Assembly (NCBI GenBank): GCA_017523755.1
Contig: JAFWWA010000036.1
Coordinates: 1-39,721, forward strand
Direction: 5' to 3'
DNA: 39,721 bases
Origin: Christensenellaceae bacterium
Lineage (GTDB): Bacteria; Bacillota; Clostridia; Christensenellales; Christensenellaceae
In this document: one piece after another, positions 33,204-39,721 of the stretch
Position numbering within the stretch: position 1 is the first letter of the stretch
Layout: each line of letters begins with the position of its first letter
Notes under the pieces: model-generated
What the model was told of the DNA's origin: nothing
Databases searched by the model: none
Seen by the model: the letters and a program-made list of their open reading frames with translations, nothing else
Translations under genes and position numbers: made by a program

Positions 33204-35042
33204 TCACATCTTCTTTCTTATGTTTCCAAGCGCATAGCATTGCTTCATCATGCCGCACCCGTTGCAGCCTTCCCTGCAGTCGGGAGTGGTCTTCCCGCCG
33301 TATGCCTGCTCAAGCTCATTCAGGAAATACTCCTTTGAAATAAGGCAGTCTATATGGCTCCACGGAAGCACTTCATCCGGCGATCTTCTTCTGTTCGCAT
33401 AGAAATATGGATCTATCCCTGTTTTTTCAAAAGCCTCCATATAGAGATCGTACCTGAAATAGTCCTGCCAGCTGTCAAACATCGCGCCTCTGTCAGCAGT
33501 GTACTCGAGAACGCTGCCGAGCCTTCTGTCGCCTACAGCAAAAACTGATTCGAGAAAACTCAGCCTTGAATCATGATAATTATATGTGACGCCTCTTATC
33601 TTAAGCTTCTCCTTAAGATAATCCTGTTTCTTTCTCAGTTCTTCGATAGTGTTCTGAGGTTCCCACTGGAACGGGGTCATAGGCTTCGGCACGAATGAAG
33701 ATGTGCTCACTGTTATCTTGAGAGAACCTTTTCTCAGTTCCTTTGGAACATCATAAAAGATCCCTATGATCTTTCTTACTATATCCGCTATACCGTCAAG
33801 GTCTTCATATGTCTCGGTCGGAAGCCCTATCATGAAATAAAGCTTTATTGTGGTTGTCCCGCTCTCAAAGGCATATCTTACGCCGCGTTCTATGTCTTCC
33901 TCTGTGATATTCTTGTTTATTACATCCCTGAGACGCTGTGTGCCTGCCTCAGGAGCGAAGGTGAAGCTTCCCTTTCTTGCGGACTGCATCCTCTTTGAGT
34001 ATTCTTCCTTGAAGGAATCGATCCTGAGCGACGGGAGCGAAACAGAAACGCCTTTCTCACCCAGAGTATCGAGCAGGCCTATTACCAGTTCATTGATCTC
34101 AGAATAATCTCCTGAGCTCAGTGAAGAAAGAGAGACCTCATCATAACCGGAATTATCTATAATCTCGCAGGCCTGTTTAAGAAGAACGTCCCTGTCCCTT
34201 TCTCTGTTCGGCCTGTATACATACCCGGCCTGGCAGAAGCGGCACCCTCTTGTACATCCCCTGAATATCTCGAGCGTTGCCCTGTCGAAGACAGTCTGCA
34301 GGAACGGCACTACAGGCTTTACCGGAAAAGGCGCGTTGCTGAAATCCGTCACAAAGCGCTTCCTTACAGGCAACTGGGGTCCTGTTATGTTTTTGACTGT
34401 ACCGTCATCGTTATATGTGAACTGATATTCCGAAGGGACATAAACGCCAGGAATGGCAGCAGCTTCCTTCAGGAATGCTCTCCTGTCGAAAGAACCCGAA
34501 CGCTTATGCTTAAGGTAGAGATCCATGAATTCATTGTTGACCTCTTCCCCTTCGCCTATGATGAACGCATCCATGAAATCGGCAAGAGGCTCAGGACTGT
34601 ATGTGCATGTCCCGCCTGCAAATACTATTGGAAAACCTTCCCTGTCTGCAGATCTTAAAGGTATCTCCGCAAGTTTCAGCATCGAGAGGACCGTCGTATA
34701 GCACATCTCATACGACAGATTGAATCCTATCATATCGAACTCCCTGGCTGGAGTGAACGTCTCAAGCGAATAAAGCGGGATGCCGTTCTCCTTCATCAGG
34801 CCGTACATATCCGGGAAAGGACAGAAAGTCTCTTCCGCAAAGGTATCGGATCTTTTATTTGCTATATCGTAAAGGATCTGGATGCCGAGGTTCGACATCC
34901 CGACTTCATATACATCCGGGAATGCAAAAAGAAAATGAAGCTCATAATCTTCCTTTTTTATACGGCCGCGCTCCCCTCCGATATATCTTCCGGGCTTTTC
35001 CACTTTCGGCAGTATCGAGGACAGCTTATCAAGATCGATCAA
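33204..35042 (-). CDS. TIGR03960 family B12-binding/radical SAM protein
   Basis: A 612-residue radical SAM enzyme. The cluster motif CTRGCRFC gives C263, C267 and C270 (CxxxCxxC), in the context EIFRGCTRGCRFCQAG. An N-terminal cobalamin-binding-like domain (about 20-190) precedes it, and a C-terminal Cys-rich tail ends CREGCNGCGMMKQC. The reaction is unknown. The start is TTG 35042: AGGGAGGAG lies six bases before it, the family N-terminus (IDLDKLSSILPKVEKPGRY) begins there, and a strong promoter maps at 35119-35147, inside the longer open frame that runs to 35219. It is the first gene of a unit with DUF2344 and probably rng. Confidence 0.9.
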   Translation of the reverse strand: MIDLDKLSSILPKVEKPGRYIGGERGRIKKEDYELHFLFAFPDVYEVGMSNLGIQILYDIANKRSDTFAEETFCPFPDMYGLMKENGIPLYSLETFTPAREFDMIGFNLSYEMCYTTVLSMLKLAEIPLRSADREGFPIVFAGGTCTYSPEPLADFMDAFIIGEGEEVNNEFMDLYLKHKRSGSFDRRAFLKEAAAIPGVYVPSEYQFTYNDDGTVKNITGPQLPVRKRFVTDFSNAPFPVKPVVPFLQTVFDRATLEIFRGCTRGCRFCQAGYVYRPNRERDRDVLLKQACEIIDNSGYDEVSLSSLSSGDYSEINELVIGLLDTLGEKGVSVSLPSLRIDSFKEEYSKRMQSARKGSFTFAPEAGTQRLRDVINKNITEEDIERGVRYAFESGTTTIKLYFMIGLPTETYEDLDGIADIVRKIIGIFYDVPKELRKGSLKITVSTSSFVPKPMTPFQWEPQNTIEELRKKQDYLKEKLKIRGVTYNYHDSRLSFLESVFAVGDRRLGSVLEYTADRGAMFDSWQDYFRYDLYMEAFEKTGIDPYFYANRRRSPDEVLPWSHIDCLISKEYFLNELEQAYGGKTTPDCREGCNGCGMMKQCYALGNIRKKM

Positions 35043-35072
35043 GAGATTCTCCTCCCTAAAACTGATCAGCAT

Positions 35073-35101
35073 TTTAAAAGCCCGATGTGAAGACATGGGC
35101 T
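35073..35101 (-). promoter_or_regulatory. terminator-like hairpin in the leader of the radical SAM operon
   Basis: On the minus strand AGCCCATG (35101-35094) can pair with CAT and GGGCT (35087-35079, one bulged base) around a short loop, followed by TTTTAAAAT. It lies between the promoter and the ribosome binding site, the position of an attenuator. Confidence 0.45.
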
Positions 35102-35118
35102 GCAATAACGCTATTGAG

Positions 35119-35147
35119 ATTATAAACAAGTAGAGGAAAACGGTCAA
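35119..35147 (-). promoter_or_regulatory. promoter of the radical SAM/DUF2344 operon
   Basis: On the minus strand TTGACC (35147-35142), a 17-bp spacer and a perfect TATAAT (35124-35119), giving a leader of about 70 bases before TTG 35042. Confidence 0.85.
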
Positions 35148-35215
35148 GTTTTTCAGTAAATAAGGCTGTTTTCGGGAGGTAAAGGCATCCTTTAAGCCGT
35201 TTAATACACATGCTC

Positions 35216-35264
35216 TCATGTTAGGGATATGGTTCTTGTGTCATGTTAGGGATATGGTTCTTGT
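35216..35264. repeat. two tandem copies of a 24-bp direct repeat
   Basis: Identical 24-base units at 35216-35239 and 35241-35264, one base apart (25-base period), containing TGTTAGGGATATGGTTCTTG. They lie between the divergent radical SAM and hflX promoters, just upstream of the hflX -10. They may be operator sites or a relic of an insertion sequence end. Confidence 0.9.
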
Positions 35265-35288
35265 CTGTATTCTTTCATGATAGAATTA

Positions 35289-35297
35289 TGGTATAAT
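35289..35297 (+). promoter_or_regulatory. extended -10 promoter of hflX
   Basis: TG-G-TATAAT with the -10 at 35292-35297. No good -35 at the right spacing. It lies 30 bases before ATG 35328 and directly after the tandem repeats. Confidence 0.6.
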
Positions 35298-35327
35298 AAC
35301 TCGAATATCTGATACGGAGCACAGGGC

Positions 35328-37073
35328 ATGATCAACGGAAATACTTCAGGCATAAAAAGAACAGATCTTGAGCAGCTTGAGACCATTCTCGACATGAGAT
35401 TCGGTACAGGTGCTTTTGCGCCAAAGGAACTGCTCGATATGATGGCATACTATACTGGGAAGCTCGGAAGGGAGATATCGGTATATCTTTCCAGGAACGG
35501 AAATGTCCTTGACCTGTCCATAGGGACTTCGGATGATGTTGAGATGCCCAGCATAAGAAGACGCAGGGGGTCTTCTACTCTTTCAGGCGTAAGATGCATA
35601 CATACGCATCCGAGCGGTTCCTCCATGCTCTCCCATGTGGATCTTGGGACGCTGTCGTCTGCCAGGCTCGATGCGATGTGTGCGCTAAGTGTCCGGGACG
35701 GAAAGCCGGTGAGCCTTACAGCGGCATTTATAGGTGATGAGCTTGATACCCCCTTCATTTACGGACCATTCAGCGCTGACAGGATACCTGAACAGAATCT
35801 GACATACGAGATAGGTCTTGCAACGAAAAGAGTACAGAATATCGTCAGCTTTCAGGACACTACAGAAAAAAAGGAACGCGCGATAATCGTCGGGCTCAAT
35901 TCGACCGAAGCGAGCATGGACGAGCTGGAACGGCTTGCCGATACCGCCGAAGTAGAAGTCATATACAGGGACATACAGCGCCGTCCGAGAGACAGCAGCC
36001 TTTACGTAGGCAAAGGAAAGGTACAGGAGCTGTCACAGATAGCCGCTTCCCTGCATGCCGATGTCTTCATATTCAATGACGATCTTACTCCAGCAGAACA
36101 GAGGAACCTTGAGGATGCGCTTCATATCAAGGTCATAGACAGGACAACACTGATACTGGACATTTTCGCAAAGCATGCAAAATCCAGAGAGGGCTGTCTC
36201 CAGGTCGAACTTGCGCAGCTGAAATACAACCTGCCGAGGCTGGTCGGTATGTGGACGTTCTTCTCAAGATCCGGTGGCGGCATTGGTACTACGGGCCCCG
36301 GTGAGACACAGATAGAGCTTGACAAACGAATGATAAGAAGAAGGATATTCGAGCTCGAGCGGGAACTGAAAAGGCTTGAATCCCAGAGGCGGCTCAGACG
36401 CGCCTCGAGAGAAAAAGGAAGAGCAGTCAAGATCGCTCTTGTAGGATATACGAACGCGGGAAAAAGCTCGCTGTTAAATGCGGTATCAGGTGCAAACGTC
36501 CTTGCGGAAGACAAGCTTTTCGCTACGCTCGATCCTGTTACGAGGAGAGCGGATCTTCCTTCAGGCCGTGAAGCTGTATTCACCGACACGGTCGGCTTTA
36601 TTGAGAAACTCCCCCACGACCTGGTCGACGCATTCCGCTCGACCCTGGAGGAAGCGCTTCAGGCGGATCTTCTTCTCATAGTGATAGACATATCCGACGA
36701 GAATCACATGAACCAGCTGGATGTCGTTAAGGATGTCCTCGGTTCTCTGGGCGCCGATGACAAGGATATGCTTTATGTATACAACAAATGCGATCTTTTT
36801 GCGGAAGTACCGGAAAACACCGAGAACACTGCTTTCATATCTGCAAAGACTGGGCAGGGGATCGACAGGATGCTCCGTCTCATCGACACTGTAACAGCAC
36901 CGGAGTACATAGATATCGAGATCGAGCTTCCTTACAGCAAAACGGCGCTCCTTGCGCTGATACAGAAGAATGCATCCGGTCCTGTAGAAGTAGAGTATCT
37001 CGAGAAGATGAAAATCAAAGCTTCAGTTCCCATCGAGATAAAAAAGAAACTGGATTCGGAAAATCCCGGCTGA
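35328..37073 (+). CDS. hflX: GTPase HflX with N-terminal JAMM-like domain
   Basis: A 581-residue ribosome-associated GTPase that splits stalled 70S ribosomes. Residues about 180-365 form the HflX N-domain and helical hairpin (VGKGK at 227-231; the conserved [15 protein letters not shown] at 317-331). The G domain has G1 GYTNAGKS (373-380), G3 DTVGF (420-424) and G4 NKCD. An extra ~160 residues at the N-terminus carry [14 protein letters not shown] (92-105), which fits the JAMM metalloprotease signature HxHPxGx4SxxD also seen in RadC, with E49 as a possible upstream Glu. Clostridial HflX proteins often carry such an extension. ATG 35328 lies 30 bases after an extended -10; AGGG precedes it. 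Confidence 0.93.
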   Translation: MINGNTSGIKRTDLEQLETILDMRFGTGAFAPKELLDMMAYYTGKLGREISVYLSRNGNVLDLSIGTSDDVEMPSIRRRRGSSTLSGVRCIHTHPSGSSMLSHVDLGTLSSARLDAMCALSVRDGKPVSLTAAFIGDELDTPFIYGPFSADRIPEQNLTYEIGLATKRVQNIVSFQDTTEKKERAIIVGLNSTEASMDELERLADTAEVEVIYRDIQRRPRDSSLYVGKGKVQELSQIAASLHADVFIFNDDLTPAEQRNLEDALHIKVIDRTTLILDIFAKHAKSREGCLQVELAQLKYNLPRLVGMWTFFSRSGGGIGTTGPGETQIELDKRMIRRRIFELERELKRLESQRRLRRASREKGRAVKIALVGYTNAGKSSLLNAVSGANVLAEDKLFATLDPVTRRADLPSGREAVFTDTVGFIEKLPHDLVDAFRSTLEEALQADLLLIVIDISDENHMNQLDVVKDVLGSLGADDKDMLYVYNKCDLFAEVPENTENTAFISAKTGQGIDRMLRLIDTVTAPEYIDIEIELPYSKTALLALIQKNASGPVEVEYLEKMKIKASVPIEIKKKLDSENPG

Positions 37074-37112
37074 TACCGGCAATGTAATCGTTTTACTTGT
37101 GAACACAGTATG

Positions 37113-37135
37113 AATTTATTGTAATTCAATAAATT
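37113..37135 (+). terminator. possible weak terminator of hflX
   Basis: AATTTATTG (37113-37121) pairs perfectly with CAATAAATT (37127-37135) around a 5-base loop, followed by a G/T-rich tail. All A-T except one pair, so it is a weak stem. Confidence 0.45.
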
Positions 37136-37139
37136 TGTG

Positions 37140-37168
37140 TTGTGTTTTGATTTTAAGCAGTCTACAAT
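37140..37168 (+). promoter_or_regulatory. candidate promoter of the DUF4173 gene
   Basis: TTGTGT (37140-37145), a 17-bp spacer and TACAAT (37163-37168), 36 bases before ATG 37204. Confidence 0.6.
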
Positions 37169-37203
37169 CTAATAAAAAGATCAAAAGGCAGGTATGATGA
37201 ATC

Positions 37204-38661
37204 ATGAAGATCACTTTCGACAGAAGATCACTTATCTCACTTTTTACTTTCTCGTTTATAACGCTTGTATTCTTCTATAGACCTTTTACATCGGGCATGA
37301 ATCCCGGTATCTCCGTGATCGCAGAGCTGGCAGCCTTTCATATCTGCACATATCTCTGTGTCAGATACGATATCAAAAAGGCGTTCCGGCCCCAGTCTGT
37401 ATTCTTTTACTGTCTTGAACTGTGTCTTGCCGCATCATTCATATTCTTCAACAATCCCCAGCTGCTGTTCCTTGACTTCCTTGCGCTCACGGCGCTCACT
37501 TCTCTGCATATAGACTACCTGATATCTGAGGGCGATGAATTCAGGGAATCCGGGATAGTCAGATTTCTGAAAGATCTTTTCACCCGTCCTTTCATCTCCA
37601 TCCCCTCCTCATTCAAAGAGATCAGAAGCATGAAGGGCTTCTATGTCGTTCTGATCAGTGTTCTGACTGCAGTCCCGATACTGCTCATATTCATCGCACT
37701 TCTCTCTGACGCCGACGCGGTATTCAGTTATTTCCTGTTTGAAAAGCTCGGTGTGGATAATATACCCAAGATACTGAGCAGGCTCCTCTTCCTGGCAATG
37801 ATAACGGTGCTCTTCTCAAGCTATATCTATTCTGTGATCAACAGAAAACTGATAAACAGCGGTATGGAGATCAGATTATCATTTCCTTCCATAGGCAGCC
37901 TGATCCCGTTATATACCGTCCTTTTACCTCTTGCTTTCATCCTCATGGCTTTCTCTGTCATACAGATATTATATCTGTTCATAGGTATCGGCCTGCCGGA
38001 CGGTATCTCTGTTTCATATGCCGATTATGTCCATAAGGGATTCTATTCGCTTCTGGCATGCGAGATACTTGTACTGATACTTATATCGGTCTCAAAGCTT
38101 TTATTCAGGGATCATTACAGATCCAAAACACTTAAGGCGCTGTATATCATCCTGCTCATATCCGCATCCATAATGACGGTCTCAAGCTTCATGAGGGTAT
38201 CCCTGTATGAGCGGGCATTCGGATACAGCCGGTTAAGGATATACGTACAGTTCATCGACATCATGCTTCTTGTTTCAAATCTTCTCATGATGATATCCGT
38301 ATTAAGATCATCGGCATTCAGTTTCAGGACACACCTCATTGTTCTGTGTATTTTCCTTATATTTGCCACTTACTTCAACATAGACGCATACATAGCAAAA
38401 AACACAGTCAAAAGAAGCAGCCCGGACAGACATTATCTGCTGGAGCTTTCCGTTGATGCCGTCCCGTACTATATCGGAAATTATGATTATGACACATATG
38501 AGGATCTGGAAAATCTCAACAGGCTGTATAAAAACCTCGAAGACAGTGATATAAGGTTCTTCAACACAGGAAAGGAAAACGCATCGGGATTTAAGGATAT
38601 CATCAGTAAAAAGATCAAAGAGACCGAAGCCAAAGACCTCTACGAGGTATATATCCACTGA
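37204..38661 (+). CDS. DUF4173 family membrane protein
   Basis: A 485-residue protein with about ten hydrophobic segments through residue ~395, then a soluble C-terminal tail of about 90 residues (NTVKRSSPDRHYLLELS to the end). ALLSDADAVFSYFL in the middle and RVSLYERAFGYSRLRIY (about 335-352) match conserved DUF4173 blocks. The function is unknown; the family is sometimes found beside sensor or regulator genes, which are absent here. It has its own candidate promoter. The ATG at 37204 has only a modest ribosome binding site (AGG further upstream). Confidence 0.75.
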   Translation: MKITFDRRSLISLFTFSFITLVFFYRPFTSGMNPGISVIAELAAFHICTYLCVRYDIKKAFRPQSVFFYCLELCLAASFIFFNNPQLLFLDFLALTALTSLHIDYLISEGDEFRESGIVRFLKDLFTRPFISIPSSFKEIRSMKGFYVVLISVLTAVPILLIFIALLSDADAVFSYFLFEKLGVDNIPKILSRLLFLAMITVLFSSYIYSVINRKLINSGMEIRLSFPSIGSLIPLYTVLLPLAFILMAFSVIQILYLFIGIGLPDGISVSYADYVHKGFYSLLACEILVLILISVSKLLFRDHYRSKTLKALYIILLISASIMTVSSFMRVSLYERAFGYSRLRIYVQFIDIMLLVSNLLMMISVLRSSAFSFRTHLIVLCIFLIFATYFNIDAYIAKNTVKRSSPDRHYLLELSVDAVPYYIGNYDYDTYEDLENLNRLYKNLEDSDIRFFNTGKENASGFKDIISKKIKETEAKDLYEVYIH

Positions 38662-38703
38662 AACGGCGCTCAGGTCTTTTAAAAGGCTGAACCCTATAAT
38701 AAG

Positions 38704-38732
38704 TTGCTATCGGTCATTCCTGAATATATAAT
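38704..38732 (+). promoter_or_regulatory. promoter of murI, within a palindrome
   Basis: TTGCTA (38704-38709), a 17-bp spacer and TATAAT (38727-38732). The -10 is the centre of an inverted repeat, TGAATATAT/ATATATTCA (38721-38739). Confidence 0.65.
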
Positions 38733-38767
38733 ATATTCATAAGAATTTGTATAAAGGAGCGCCGGCT

Positions 38768-39562
38768 TTGGAAAGCAAATATCTTCCGATAGGATTCATG
38801 GATTCAGGCATCGGAGGGCTGAGTGTTCTAAGAGAAGCTGTCCTTGAGATGCCATGCGAAAACTATATTTTCTACGGTGACAACGGAAACGCGCCTTACG
38901 GGGAAAAGAGCGAGGATGAGATATTTGCGCTCACCCTTAAATGCGGTGAACACCTTATGAATGAAGGCATAAAGATGCTGGTGATCGCATGCAACACCAT
39001 GACGACCATAGCCGTTCATGCCTTAAGAGACAGATACAATATTCCGGTTATAAGCATAGAGCCTGCCATCAAGCCGGCTCTTACCGCACCTGAAAGCAGG
39101 AAGGTCATCGTGATGGCAACTCCTGCCACCATTTCCCAGAACAGATATCTTTCACTGAAAAACCGAGTCGGCCACAGCGAACGCCTGATAGATATCCCCT
39201 GCAGCGGTCTCGCGGGACTGATCGAAAAAGGGAACTTCACTTCTGACGAGATAGCTGAATATGTAGAGAACAAGCTCGTCCCGTTCCGTAACGAGGATAT
39301 AAGCGGGCTCGTGATAGGATGCACTCACTACTCCTTCATAACGCCTCTCATAAAAAAGATCTCTGCCCGGGTATTCGGACACGAGATCGGGATCTATGAC
39401 GGGCTGTACGGAACAGTGAAGCAGATCAACAGGGTGCTTCAGGAAAGATCCCTTCTTAATGACAGCAGGGAGCACGGCACCATAAGGCTCATGTCCTCAG
39501 GTGACGACCGTTCGCTCGATCTAATGAAAAAGATACTTGATTCAAAAAGCATTTCAGACTGA
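38768..39562 (+). CDS. murI: glutamate racemase
   Basis: Interconverts L- and D-glutamate to supply D-Glu for peptidoglycan. The 264-residue protein has DSGIGG (12-17), the first catalytic Cys in ACNTMT (C75) and the second in GCTHYSF (C185), and YGDNGNAPYG near the N-terminus. I place the start at TTG 38768: AAAGGAG ends 8 bases before it, and it gives the usual short N-terminus, while a TTG at 38747 lies upstream of that ribosome binding site. Its stop codon lies within the terminator stem-loop. Confidence 0.94.
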   Translation: MESKYLPIGFMDSGIGGLSVLREAVLEMPCENYIFYGDNGNAPYGEKSEDEIFALTLKCGEHLMNEGIKMLVIACNTMTTIAVHALRDRYNIPVISIEPAIKPALTAPESRKVIVMATPATISQNRYLSLKNRVGHSERLIDIPCSGLAGLIEKGNFTSDEIAEYVENKLVPFRNEDISGLVIGCTHYSFITPLIKKISARVFGHEIGIYDGLYGTVKQINRVLQERSLLNDSREHGTIRLMSSGDDRSLDLMKKILDSKSISD

Positions 39563-39577
39563 TCTGTAATGCTTTTT
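39544..39577 (+). terminator. intrinsic terminator of murI
   Basis: AAAAAGCATT (39544-39553) pairs with AATGCTTTTT (39568-39577); the loop contains a second small stem (CAGA/TCTG). It overlaps the murI stop codon. Confidence 0.88.
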
Positions 39578-39582
39578 ATTTC

Positions 39583-39721
39583 GGCTCTATGTCAAATGTT
39601 GGGGTAGAGCATAAAATTAGGACAAGATTGTTTAATCAAAACAGCTACAAGATCATGATCTTGTAGCTGTTTTTGTGCTCACCATCGAACCTGATCATGA
39701 TCTATATCCAAAACTAGTAAA
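39583..39721. mobile_element. probable end of an insertion sequence (ISL3-like terminal repeat)
   Basis: GGCTCTATGTCAAATG at 39583-39598 resembles the terminal inverted repeat of ISL3-family elements (GGCTCTTTGTCAAAT type), from memory. Inside it is a strong stem-loop at 39638-39673, and then the right edge of the window. On the minus strand a short open frame (LLVLDIDHDQVRW, stop at 39679-39681) enters from beyond the edge and could be the end of a transposase. The other end of the element is outside the window. Confidence 0.4.
39638..39674. terminator. strong perfect stem-loop/terminator near the right edge
   Basis: A self-complementary 36-base sequence centred between 39655 and 39656 (AAACAGCTACAAGATCA against TGATCTTGTAGCTGTTT), with T runs on both strands. 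It probably ends transcription of a gene coming from beyond the right edge. Confidence 0.8.

Noticed and set aside
35043..35219. N-terminal extension of the radical SAM gene with a hydrophobic stretch, which might be read as a membrane anchor
   Set aside because: The promoter at 35119-35147 and the ribosome binding site at TTG 35042 both place the start downstream; the extension is upstream non-coding DNA.

Overview
The window looks like a chromosomal segment from an anaerobic, moderately AT-rich Firmicute of the class Clostridia. The evidence is a group-B-type [FeFe] hydrogenase, a corrinoid protein, strong GGAGG-type ribosome binding sites, frequent TTG starts, a rimP-nusA-ylxR-ylxQ-infB-rbfA-nrnA-truB-ribF operon in the classical Gram-positive order, the paired TIGR03960/TIGR03936 radical SAM genes, and an HflX with the long clostridial N-terminal extension. 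Genus cannot be fixed from this sequence alone. Gene density is very high and no gene-free gap exceeds about 300 bases.

Layout. 1-2370 (+): 3' end of cdsA, then dxr and rseP (envelope lipid and isoprenoid synthesis, site-2 protease). 2415-2570: tRNA-Thr(CGT) and tRNA-Pro(CGG). 2656-5997 (-): a four-gene cassette of two tandem-duplicated SDR oxidoreductases, a PhnP-like metallo-beta-lactamase-fold hydrolase and a corrinoid protein with no methyltransferase partner in the window. It is divergent from a glyoxalase-fold gene at 6184. 6706-12261 (+): an ABC exporter cassette of the GldA/GldF/GldG type with DUF4340 and a ComEC-like MBL lipoprotein. 12303-14485 (-): a kinase-fold protein with an altered catalytic loop, then an [FeFe] hydrogenase. 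14635-17655 (+): lipoate-protein ligase and a U32 'peptidase' (tRNA hydroxylation family). 17721-18557 (-): aldo/keto reductase. 18722-20735 (+): mreB, a QueG-like double-cluster protein and tRNA-Leu(TAA).

20780-30784 (-): the long translation/transcription-factor operon from rimP to ribF, ending in a glutamine-type NAD synthetase whose glutaminase cysteine is replaced by serine. 30936-35042 (-): radical SAM TIGR03960, TIGR03936/DUF2344 and ribonuclease G/E. 35328-39562 (+): hflX carrying an N-terminal JAMM-like domain, a DUF4173 membrane protein and murI. The last ~140 bases look like the end of an insertion sequence, possibly ISL3-type.

Most of the window is housekeeping. The parts that deserve follow-up are: the SDR/SDR/MBL/orphan-corrinoid cassette; the Cys-to-Ser NadE; the JAMM-HflX fusion; the catalytic-loop-defective kinase-fold protein paired with the hydrogenase; the perfect 18-bp palindrome on the rimP-nusA promoter; and the 24-bp tandem repeat between the divergent radical-SAM and hflX promoters. 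Promoter calls are by eye from -35/-10 matches and spacing. No database search was run.
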